26,211 nucleotides of DNA from Chara braunii (Eukaryota > Streptophyta > Charophyceae > Charales > Characeae), in the NCBI GenBank assembly GCA_003427395.1, contig BFEA01000220.1, positions 442,712 to 468,922 of the forward strand, read 5' to 3'. This document shows positions 12,711 through 21,230 of this stretch, piece by piece. Every line of letters starts with the position of its first letter. The stretch's first letter is position 1. Below the pieces are notes generated by a model. The model saw nothing but the letters and a program-made list of their open reading frames with translations. It was not told the origin of the DNA and did no database searches. A program made the position numbers and the translations under genes.

Positions 12711-12795
12711 TGGAACCGTTTCTCGATTTATGCGTGTCATCCGTGTGCAGGGGCATGCTAATCTTCTCTTCCAATTTTAATGAATGTCCCAAGGG
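12711..12795 (-). pseudogene. U6 snRNA pseudogene, nearly full length
   Basis: Read on the minus strand this gives a U6 spliceosomal RNA order: a CCCTTGGGACAT 5' stem-loop remnant, AAAATTGGAA, GAGAAGATTAGCATG, CCCCTGC, GGATGACACGCATAAATCGAGAAACGG. The segment between TTGGAA and GAGAAG is shortened by about seven bases, which removes most of the ACAGAGA box that binds the 5' splice site, although the AGC triad remains. One G is missing in GCATGGCCCC, and the 3' T-run that ends Pol III transcription is replaced by an A-rich link. No room for a plant USE/TATA promoter, because a second U6 copy abuts its 5' end. Non-functional. Confidence 0.88.
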
Positions 12796-12854
12796 AAAGA
12801 TTAGCATGGCCCCTGCGCCAAGATGACACGCATTAATCGAGAAATGGATCAAAT
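12796..12854 (+). pseudogene. U6 snRNA 3'-half pseudogene, opposite orientation
   Basis: Starts directly at the 5' end of the minus copy and reads AAGATTAGCATGGCCCCTGC, then GCCAAGATGACACGCATTAATCGAGAAATGG on the + strand, which is the U6 3' half from just after the ACAGAGA box. It lacks the 5' stem-loop and catalytic box and has no T-run terminator; instead it passes into AAATAAAAAATAAATAAACC, then the GAG array. With the minus copy it forms a hairpin of about 56-59-base arms around a loop of about 29 bases. Confidence 0.88.
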
Positions 12855-12869
12855 AAAAAATAAATAAAC

Positions 12870-13313
12870 CAAAAAGGAGGAGGAGGAGGAGGAGGAGGGG
12901 GAGGAGTCGAGGAGGAGGAAGACAAGGAGAGGAGGAGGAGGACAGAGGAAGCCGGAGTTGACAAGGAGGAGGACGAGGAGGAGGAGGAGGAGAGGGAGAG
13001 AGAGAGGAGGGAAGAGTTGATGAGGACGAGGACAACGGCGATGGGAAAATAGGACGCTGTTGACAAGGAGGAGGAGGAGGAGGAGGGCGACGACGGGAAA
13101 GCCAGACGGAGTAAACACGAGGAGGAGGAGGACGGCAACGATGACGATGACGACGGGAAACGGGGTGGAGTTGACATGATCAAGGAGGAGGAGGAGGAGG
13201 AGAATGATGACGACGAGAAAGGATGGCGGAGTAGACAGCGACAAGGAGGAGGACAGGGAGAAAGAAAAGGACGGCGGGGTTAACGAGGAGGAGGACAACG
13301 ACGATGACGAGAA
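12870..13313 (+). repeat. GAG-rich minisatellite, right arm
   Basis: Purine-rich array of units of about 45-65 bases, each with a GAGTTGACAAGG-like anchor (near 12,955, 13,012, 13,058, 13,108, 13,166, 13,230, 13,277) and runs of GAG/GAC. It mirrors the array on the other side of the U6 pair. Long Ser/Leu/Pro-rich frames on the minus strand are artefacts. Polypurine tracts like this can form triplex DNA. Confidence 0.8.
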
Positions 13314-13412
13314 GTGTGTGTGTGTGTGTGTGTGTGTNNNNNNNNNNNNNNNNNNNNNNNNNNNNNNNNNNNNNNNNNNNNNNNNNNNNNNNNNNNNNNN
13401 NNNNNNNNNNNN

Positions 13413-13504
<92 letters not shown>
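13314..13504. repeat. (GT)n-(GA)n compound microsatellite with assembly gap
   Basis: (GT)n at 13,314-13,337, 75 undetermined bases, (GT)n from 13,413 to about 13,448, then (GA)n to 13,504. The true length is unknown because of the gap. Confidence 0.97.
13338..13412. other. assembly gap (75 N)
   Basis: Run of N within the GT repeat. Proteins translated across it are meaningless. Confidence 0.99.
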
Positions 13505-13507
<3 letters not shown>

Positions 13508-14255
13508 ACGACACGGAGGGCGGCCCAGCTCGTAGGCATTCAATTTTGTGTCTCCTTTGGATAGTGGCGGCCGCGAAATCGCCCCCCCAACTGTTAAAAA
13601 AAAAAAAAAAAAAAAGACGTTCCGGGCCTTCCGGATTGTTGGTGAAATCAGGCACTATTTTTTTGGGGCAGCCCAGGGCGTGAACAAACGCCCTTGACCG
13701 CCCAAAAAAAAATTGGCCGTTGGGCTGGGGCCCACACATCCCCCGGACCGAGATCCAGACCTGGACTCCGGACCCTGGACCAAGGACGGTCCGGATCCCT
13801 GTCCGGTTGTCAGGATCGTAGCCATGGTTTATTCCATGGTTACTTTCCAGACGTCTGGCAGGCCGTCTGGACCGTCTGGATGTTCGGGTGCAGACGTCAA
13901 GATCTGGATGCTATTCGGATAATTTAAGAATAATATTAAAACACCACTTCGTGTCCCAGGCAAATGGCACGTCATTGCTATGTGGACGTTGTCGATTCAG
14001 AAGCATCTGACTAACCCGCGAAACTGCTTGACTAATTTGTTTTTTTGGCCCGTCCGAATGGTATATGTACAGTCTGAAATCTGTGGATTGTTGTATGAAT
14101 ACTATGAAATCGATTTTGACGATATGAATTGGTTAAATAGATTCCCCTAACTCTCCCAACATTCCGAATCGTTAAATCTTTATTTTGAAATGTTCATCAT
14201 TTCTTGTGACCTCTATCTTCTGCTGAAATCGGTTCGCATAATGGCTAAATAGAAA
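13505..14255. other. intron sequence with GC-rich palindromic patch
   Basis: A 20-base A run lies at 13,596-13,615. From about 13,740 to 13,890 the DNA is dense in short palindromes such as CCAGACGTCTGG and GGTCCGGATCC. The remainder to 14,255 is AT-rich. No gene recognised. Confidence 0.5.
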
Positions 14256-14481
14256 TTTGAGCAGATGGAATAGAAAATTCGAGGACGAATATGGTTTGAT
14301 ACGTGACAGCGTGGAAATGCAGTTGTCTAAATCGGTTGGCATGTGTTCAAAATTAATTGGTCAACGGGTGTAACAATAAATTTGTATTCAATGAAGATTG
14401 GGACAAATGATTCCACCTCTCTTCTTATCCTTTTTTTTCATCAGAAAAGGGCAACATCCTTGAGATGTTATCATCGAACTG
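14256..14481. repeat. direct repeat, left copy
   Basis: Matches about 15,668-15,873 closely. Shared phrases include TTGAGCAGA, CGAATATGG, GACAGCGTGGAAATGCAG, TTGTCTAAATCGGTTGGCAT, TTCAAAATTAATTGGTCAAC, ATTGGGACAAATGATTCC and CATCCTTGAGATGTTATC. This copy has about 20 extra bases after TTGAGCAGA. Homology stops abruptly after ATCGAACTG at 14,481. Confidence 0.9.
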
Positions 14482-15667
14482 TTACATGCTGAGCCTGCAC
14501 ACGGGCCCCATTTTGGGGGCCTGACGGTTGCTGGGGCCCCCCAGGCCACACGCCTTTCGGACGCGCGCCCTGGAGGCCCACGGCTGGCCCTTAGGCCGCA
14601 GGATTTGATTCGAGGCAACATTCATTCATTATTCATTTATTTATTTGTTTGCTGTCCTATTTTTGTCTGTTCAGGCATTGTTTCGGACTTGCAGTTCCCG
14701 AGGCCGCGCCTTGGGCCAGGTACACCAGGACGCAGGCCTCCTCTGTCCAGGTACAGGGTCTGGACGTCCGGTCGGGACCCAGACCCTGTAGGCCCACATT
14801 TTGGGCTCACGGCCGTAGGCACAAAGAGGCAGACCAGCCGGCCCAGCGCTACTTATAGCTGGGCCACGGCTGAACAGGCACACAGTTCGAGTAGCTCACT
14901 TCTTGGGCGACATACTGCTGGAGCAGCTCTGCAACACTCAGCGCTACGCTGAAGGTAGAGGTAGAGGCATAGGTAGGCAGAGGGGCCGAGGCCATACCTG
15001 CAGTGGCGGTATTTACCTGGCGCCATAGCTGCGCTCCACGCCGGCGACCTGCACAGGGACCACGACGACAGTTAGTACACGGTGGCAGTTACCTGCAGGT
15101 GAGACAGTGAGGAGGACGACATGTTCTTCTTCTTCGTTGTCTCGCCCTCCATCTTTTCTCCCTCCTTCCTCCTCCTCCTCCTCCTCCTCCTTTCAGAGAG
15201 AGAGAGAGGTTACAGGCAGAGGTTACATCGGGCATCAGGCCCAGGATCTGATTCAACATTTTTGTGGCAGACATTGATTGGACATTAGGCAGGGAGACTA
15301 TTTTTGGACTTCGCTATCGCGATCTTGGTCTTCTCCCTCACCTCCATCTTCGTCTCGCCTGTCCTCCCATCTCTCATCCGTGGTATCTCCCCCATGTGTG
15401 TGTGCAAGGAGGGACCTTTCTTCTGTGTATGCGGTCCCTCCTCCCTCTCTCACATGTGTGGTGTATGATGAGATGTTGCTTCAGTCTCTGATAGGTCAGG
15501 TCATATCTTTGAGTCTTCCGCTGCACTACGGTGTGCTATTTTTGTATGTATCTCTATGTACATTGCCTGTTGATGCATTGCTGACACTGCCTTGTCCATT
15601 CGAGTCCTTTTGATCACTTGGCGGATCTTTGGCTCCCCATACATTGCTCGACTGAGCATGTATGGAA
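14482..15667. mobile_element. 1.2-kb segment between direct repeats, short inverted ends
   Basis: The segment begins with TACATGCT (14,483-14,490) and ends with its reverse complement AGCATGTA (15,655-15,662); two further bases also agree. Inside it are a GC-rich stretch with a 12-bp perfect stem (TACAGGGTCTGG against CCAGACCCTGTA, about 14,752-14,791), a CTC/TCC-rich tract (about 15,150-15,190) and no recognisable transposase. It may be a non-autonomous DNA element, or the inside of a miniature element whose terminal repeats are the flanking direct repeats. Confidence 0.45.
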
Positions 15668-15873
15668 TAATTTGAGCAGACGAATATGGGTTGATACCTG
15701 ACAGCGTGGAAATGCAGTTGTCTAAATCGGTTGGCATCTGTTCAAAATTAATTGGTCAACGGGGTGGCAATAAATTTGTTTCAATGAAGATTGGGACAAA
15801 TGATTCCACCTCTCTTCTTATCCTTTTTTTCCTTAGAAAAGGGCAACATCCTTGAGATGTTATCATCGAACTG
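15668..15873. repeat. direct repeat, right copy
   Basis: Second copy of the sequence at 14,256-14,481, same orientation, shorter by about 20 bases near its left end and with scattered differences. It ends at the same ATCGAACTG point, then runs into unrelated sequence (ACCGGCCC). Confidence 0.9.
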
Positions 15874-16799
15874 ACCGGCCCTAGGTAATTCAGAATTGTA
15901 GTATTTCACTCATCTGCTTCCAGTGTAGTTTGAGCCTGGGTTTGTATTTCAACAGTTAAGGGGTGTGTTATGATCCTGGCCAATTTCGAAGTAAACATTC
16001 ATCAGAAAGTACAATGCCGTCCAATTGCAAAAAAGAAATAAATGAACTTGAGAGGAGAGAGAGGGAAAGAAGAAGAAGAAGAAGAAGAAGAAAGAAGAAG
16101 AAGATGATGTACACCAACATAGATCAATGATAATGCTCTTCTTCATCGCCAACCACTCTCCTCCTCCTTATCTCCTCCCCTCTTATTCAAACGAGAGTTA
16201 ATAATAATAATGTTGAATGGCTGAACCAGAATCAATGTCTGAATCCCTCTTCTGCTGCAGGTATCACATGAGGCCCACCATAGCCATGGCCACCCTTCTT
16301 CCTCCTTCCTCCAAGGCCGAGGCTATGACGGACTACCAGGGCATCGCCCTGCTGTGAAAAGGACAACACAAAGCAGCTATGGCTGCTCTAGCTCAGGCCG
16401 CCATGCCTGACTCTGCCTCAAAGCTTCTTGGTGTAGCTCTACTCCAACTGGGGCCTTCCTGCTGCAGCGCCCACCAAGGTGATGAAGATGGCAACCACCA
16501 TAGCCAGGTAAGTACCTCTGGTGCTCCCCCTTCCTAGTCCTGGTCTTCTTCCTCCTCCTGTCCTTGCACCTTCCCCAGCAGCGCAGCTGTGGTAGCGATG
16601 CTTCAGCCAGCGCTCCAACCAGTGCGTCGCCAAACTTGCACACCGACAATGAGGAGGAGCACTTTGCTCCTCCTGGAGATATAGCGGCCTGCTTGCCTCT
16701 TGGCAAGTGACTTCCTAGGCCGCGCAGCCTCCAAGCAACCGGTACCTCCTCCCTTTCGGAGGGAAACATCATGCAGACTCGGATATTGCCCGTACAGAC
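15874..16799. other. intron sequence, possibly left part of the element 2 LTR
   Basis: Contains a GAA-rich run (about 16,067-16,103). From about 16,260 onward the base composition resembles the LTR that follows, but the LTR's left end could not be fixed because no second intact copy is at hand. A 131-codon minus frame (16,377-16,772) has no family motif. Confidence 0.4.
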
Positions 16800-17254
16800 C
16801 CTAGACTCAGACTGGTTGGACTGGTACCCGCCTAGACCTAGCTTACAACTACTGAGCCTCTAAAAATGCCAACTTTTGTCTTCTTCTGCTCGGACTCTAG
16901 TACCCGGCACATCTACCTCTACTTGGTGTGGTACCGTCCTACCTGTTACTTGAGTGTTTTCCGCTGTCGTGGGCCTCTTTCCCCGCCACTTGAGTGTTTT
17001 CCCCGCTGCAACCCTCAATGTCACGGCACAGGTAAGTATTGGCCTTCGGGCCTTCCGAACAAACAAGTGCCCTTGCGGGTCACACACACACTCAAGCCGA
17101 CAAGCACATAGACAGGCATGCAGACCAGCAAGCACACACCCACACAAACTTAGAAAACTCGACAACAAGCGGGAAACTCAGTAAGGCATACATTCCATGA
17201 GTAAAACTCAGAAATCAGTTGTGTGTCTCAGTCCATGTTTGGCAGGTCATTACA
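16800..17254 (-). repeat. LTR of element 2 (3' LTR, minus orientation)
   Basis: Homologous to 1905-2383 along its length. Its right edge is set by the junction GTCATTACA|CTACCCCCC at 17,254: on the minus strand a purine tract is followed by TGTAATGACC, the usual polypurine-tract/TG start of a 3' LTR. The left edge is uncertain and may lie several hundred bases further left. Confidence 0.8.
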
Positions 17255-17271
17255 CTACCCCCCTCTCCAGA
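17255..17271 (-). other. polypurine tract of element 2
   Basis: On the minus strand CTGGAGAGGGGGGTAG immediately precedes the LTR terminus TGTAATG. This is the primer for plus-strand DNA synthesis in LTR retrotransposons. Confidence 0.8.
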
Positions 17272-17294
17272 GCGAAGGCCCCTTCGAGAGTAAC

Positions 17295-17560
17295 TCATTC
17301 TGAGTCCCCGACAAACGCATCGTAAGCGAACATAGCAAAGAGATTTCGTGAGTACTTAGTAGCAGTGAGTTTTGCATAGATTTTTGGTACAGCATTAGAG
17401 GCTATTTGTCGCTCGTATGCTTTAACAACGCGAGGTGCACTGTGCAGCAGTTCCTTCTTCGAGATCCAATAGAGATCGTTCAACGGGTGATACATGAAAT
17501 GAATCTGACATTGTCTGTTTCATCCCTTCCCTATGTGTTTTTTTATTCTATCAATCTCCC
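17295..17560 (-). pseudogene. pol: chromodomain-like end of integrase
   Basis: After EIDRIKKHI (about 17,535-17,560), which resembles the start of a chromovirus chromodomain (Y/E-V-x-R-I-L-x-H), a frame break leads into HPLNDLYWISKKELLHSAPR and VVKAYE, close to the W-x-P/S-x-x-x-L-x2-A-P-x-V-V-K-x-Y end of that domain. Chromodomains of these elements bind modified histones and steer insertion into heterochromatin. Broken by a stop between the two pieces. Confidence 0.6.
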
Positions 17561-18735
17561 GACCGCCATTGATTGCACGAGGAATCATGTCTTCACGATA
17601 GTCGAAGGATTTTGCATCACGATATATAAACAACTTTGAAGCATGAAAGACCAAGTACGTGCGCAGATGAGGAGGCATGGCAATCACATATGAAGGATCG
17701 AACTTATCATCACCAATCACGTTCATAACTTCCCACAGACCATAATAGAGAGGGAGAAGTTTTCGTCACACCCCCTCTTCTTTCCAAAATTCAGACATCT
17801 TGACCCAAATTTTGATAGTCGAAGGTTGGCATTTCTTATTCACATGATGGATTATGGCGTGTTGTCGCTTGGTCATTGCTGCAATGACAACCTTGAGCAA
17901 GCGATCATACTTGGCGTTGAAGCCAGGTTTGCCGGGCGTTAAACCAGCCGGCTTTTCGAGGAATAAGTAGGAGAGCGGATTATGAATCTCCCAACCGTAA
18001 TGCAGCCTGTTTGGCGTCATGCCGGTAGAAGAATGGATGGAGTTGTTGTACAACCCCTTGACTGAATACAACTCTTCATACTATGTTTCCTGATTCGGAA
18101 TGATTAAGGCACGAAGACGTTGAAACACAGTCTGATTAATCTCCTCAGGCAAACCGTTGGCTTCGGGATGTCGACCAGATGTTATGCTCAGTTTGAGGCC
18201 AGGGAGTTGGGGAGTGAAGTCCTTCCATTCAGTACGCGGGTCACGATCACTCACAAGAGTTTTCGGGATCTCGAACTGCAGAATGTACTTCTGTTGGAAC
18301 TCACGGATGACACGTTCAGTAGGGGCATGAGGTGGCAATGGGATCAGATTTAGGAATTTGGAAAAACGATTAACAATCGCGATCGCTTGCCGCGAAGTCG
18401 ATAGAGACAGACTCTGCGGAACCGTTGGGAATGGGAAGAGGTTTAACCAGCCCTATGGGCTTTTGTCTTGATGGTTTGATTCGTTAAGAAACTTGACACT
18501 TAACCACAAACTTTTCGGCAGATACCATGTCAATCAAACGTTTGTAATAGGTTTCCGTAAGTCTTTCCCATGCCGAAGTGTTCATTCCGACCGTGAACCG
18601 AGTCCAAGAAGTGTGTGCGGAGAGGCTCATGGTTGGGTACACACAAACGGTCATTCTTTCCATAGCGCCGGAAAACCAGTCCTTCACATTGTGAAAATCA
18701 AGCTGATTGTTGTTGTCAGCCCCGTAGTTGTTCAA
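17520..18735 (-). pseudogene. pol: integrase of element 2 (broken)
   Basis: Integrase inserts the cDNA copy. Visible in order: a zinc-binding-domain remnant (WERLTETYYKRLIDM then KFVVKCQVS) whose leading His pair is lost; a damaged core start; the block IPKTLVSDRDPR with the second catalytic Asp; HPEANGLPEEINQTV, where the Glu of the DDE triad belongs; YNNSIHSSTGMTP; and a C-terminal stretch MPPHLRTYLVFHASKLFIYR of the GPY/F type. An in-frame TAG at 18,081-18,083 splits the core from the YNNS block, where relatives usually have Trp, so a TGG to TAG change is likely. Other frameshifts lie near 18,340-18,480 and 17,727-17,765. Confidence 0.9.
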
Positions 18736-18751
18736 GGATCGGACTAAGGTT

Positions 18752-20500
18752 TCAGTCCTTGGTAATTTGCTCCACGAGCTCCTCCTTCATTTTTTTCTGG
18801 AGGTCGTAGGAGTTCACAAGACAAGTCATGTACTCGGGTTGGCGAGACAATGCATCAGCAACTCGATTATAACAACCCTTTTTGTGTCTTAATTCATAAT
18901 AAAAAATGTCAATTTGATGGAACCAACGAGTCAACATAGGGGACAAGGTGGTTTGCTCCTTGATCCATTTCAGGGTCTCATGATATGAGAAAACCTTGAA
19001 ACGACGTCCCAAAGGATAGTGCTTCCAATGATTCAATGCCTCGCGCAGAGCATAGAGCTCGCGCATGTAGGTGGAAGTGGCTACCTTTTTGCTGGGGATG
19101 TGTTTGCTGTAGTATTCGAGTAGCCGCAAACCATCACCATCATCTTGTTGCAACACTGCGCCAATCCCATACTGGCTCGCATCCGTGGTGATTACGAATG
19201 TGAGTTTGAAATCTGCAATGCGGAGCACAAAATAACTTACCAAAGCCTCTTTCAAGGCTTGAAAAGTGGTTTCACATGTTGCATCCCATGTGTAAGGTAC
19301 GTTTTTGCTTGTTAGTTTGGACAACGAGCGAGAAACAATAGAAAATCGGGGCACAAACTTTCGATAGTATGATGCAAGACCAAGAAAAGAATGCAATTCG
19401 CGGACATTCACGGGTTGAGGCCACTTGTGTATGACCTCAACCTTGGTTGCCTCAGGCTCAAGGCCTGCAACATTCAACCAGTGCCCAAAATAGATGATGT
19501 TCTCCCTCCCAAACTCATATTTCTCTAAGTTGAGGTGGAGTTGCGTTTTCTTGAGGATGGTGAACACTTCCTCGAGGTGCTTCATATGTTCCCCAATTGA
19601 TTTGCTGAAAATCAGAATGTTATCAAGCTACACACAAAAGGCTTGAAAAGTGGTCTCACATGTTGCATCTCATGTGTAAGATACGTTTTTGCTTGTTAGT
19701 TTGGACAACGAGCGAGAAACAATAGAAAATCGGGGCACAAACTTTCGATAGTATGATGCAAGTCCAAAAAAATAATGCAATTCGCGGACGTTCACTGGTT
19801 GAGGCCACTTGCTTATGACCTCAACCTTGGTTGCCTCAGGCTCAAGGCCTGCAGCAGACAACCAGTGTCCAAAATAGATGACGTTCTCCCTCCCAAACTC
19901 ATATTTCTCTAAGTTGAGGAGGAGGTTTTCTTGAGGATGGTGAACACTTTCTCAAGGTGCTTCATATGTTCCTTAATTGATTTGCTGAAAATCAGAATGT
20001 TATCAAGATACACAACCACAAACCGACCAATCTGTTCACGGAGGAGCTTGTCCATAAGACTTTGAAAGGTGGCCAGATCATTCGCGAGACCGAAGGGCAT
20101 TATGGCGAATTTGTAAAGCCCGTCGTGTGTCGTGAACGCAGTCTTGTGCTGGCTGCAGAACCGACTTCAATCTAGTGGTACCCAGACATGAGATCGATCT
20201 TGAAGAAGACCTTGCACCCACCTACAACATCAAGCAAATCATCTATGCGTGGCAATGGGTATGCATTCTTCCTTGTGATGCGATTTAGACCATGGTAATC
20301 AATACACGTACGAAGTTTGCTCCTTTCTTTGGGACAAACAGAACGGGTGCACTTAATTCAGATTCGCTAGGCTTAATCCATCCCTTGTCAATCATCTCAT
20401 CGATCTGTTTTCAGAGTTCCTCCAACTCGTCGGATCCCATACGGTATACACAATCCTTTGGAGTGTGTCGAACCGATCGCGTGGGGACTCCACGGGGTTC
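18752..20500 (-). pseudogene. pol: reverse transcriptase - RNase H of element 2 (broken)
   Basis: Copies element RNA into DNA and degrades the RNA strand. The RT starts near 20,400 with IDKGWIKPSESELSAPVLFV, then the KIDLMSGYH block, which carries a TAG at 20,172-20,174 where relatives have Gln. MPFGLANDLATFQ follows, then FVVVYLDNILIFS at about 20,000: the usual YxDD has become YLDN, losing the second catalytic Asp. RNase H lies in an open frame at 18,752-19,585 (277 codons): TDASQYGIGAVLQQDD with the first Asp, MRELYALREAL with the Glu, SYHETLKW where TDH is normal (Asp to Tyr), and ADALSRQPEY with the last Asp. A duplicated block interrupts the RT thumb region. Inactive. Confidence 0.95.
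19257..20007. repeat. tandem duplication inside the RT region (two about 370-bp copies)
   Basis: The sequence from GCTTGAAAAG at 19,257 to TATCAAG at 19,627 recurs from 19,641 to 20,007. By eye there are about 20 substitutions and one 4-base gap, so roughly 95% identity. The copy nearer the RNase H (19,257-19,627) is open; the other (19,641-20,007) has a frameshift and a stop. The translated block (GLEPEATKVEVI...RELH...FGLASYYRKFVPRFSIVS) therefore appears twice. Confidence 0.95.
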
Positions 20501-20800
20501 GGCCATAACTTCCAGAAATCGGCCGAGTAGGCTTTGGATGCTTGTTGGGATCAGTGGGGGTGGGGGATCAGAAAAGGATCACCTAGACCAGGTCGCAAGT
20601 TATTAGTGAAGGCAATCGAATTTGAAGTAGACTCATTTGGAATAGAAGTAGGTGTACAAATAAAAGTAGACTTATTATGCAAAGTAGAATTATTACCGGC
20701 CACAAAAGTAGAAGGTACATGAGTAGGACGAACAAAGGCAACATACAACTGCTCATCCTATGCCTGCACCACTTCTTGCAGAATTGCATGACATTAAGAA
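20501..20800 (-). other. protease-RT spacer of element 2
   Basis: No domain recognised. Low-complexity Ser/Thr/Asn-rich coding potential on the minus strand is typical of the linker between protease and RT in this class of element. Confidence 0.4.
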
Positions 20801-21230
20801 AAGTCACCGGGGATTCGAGCTTCTCATCCAAGACGACGGGACACTCGTTCCCTTATGCATCTTTGACCATAAAAATCGGTTCCTTCCACTGGTCCATTCA
20901 CATTGGGACTGCAACCAGCCCAAGCCGAGGACTGCGTCGAATGGACATTTGTGAAGGACATAGAAGTTCAATGCGTGTGTGATAGTCTTCTCTTTGTCAA
21001 AGGTAGTGTGCACACCTTTGATTGCATGCGTGGATGAAACAACCTCTTTGTTGCCTACTTGAGTCCGGCAATGACTCTACAAAGCCACTTGCTTCATCCC
21101 CAAGCCCACTTTGCGTACCCCGTGTGGTGACATAAAGTTAGTTGTGGCACCACAATGAATCAAGACACGGAGATATCGGTGGTTAATGAGAAGTTTGAGA
21201 AGATTAACTTCGTTGTCCTTTGAGCACGTT
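20801..21230 (-). pseudogene. pol: aspartic protease of element 2 (active site changed)
   Basis: The retropepsin that cuts Gag-Pol. On the minus strand VLIHCGATTNFMSP (about 21,133-21,170) corresponds to the active-site loop V-L-I-D-S-G-A-T-x-N-F; the catalytic Asp is His (codon at 21,155-21,157). Downstream in the open frame 20,804-21,013, FYVLHKCPFDAVLGLGWL matches the C-terminal Y/F-D-x-I/V-L-G-x-x-W-L block. A stop lies between the two blocks. Inactive. Confidence 0.82.

Noticed and set aside
12711-12795. Functional U6 snRNA gene
   Set aside because: The ACAGAGA box is mostly deleted, the T-run terminator is absent and no USE/TATA element fits upstream.
12682-13298. Several overlapping Ser/Leu/Pro-rich frames of 116-149 codons that look like membrane proteins
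   Set aside because: They are the complement of the GAG-rich minisatellite and shift with the repeat phase; no independent motif.
13180-13683. Frames of 73-159 codons crossing the undetermined bases
   Set aside because: They read through 75 N and dinucleotide repeats.
16377-16772. 131-codon minus frame before the element 2 LTR
   Set aside because: GC-rich with Arg/Gly/Pro bias; no motif and no support from a second copy.
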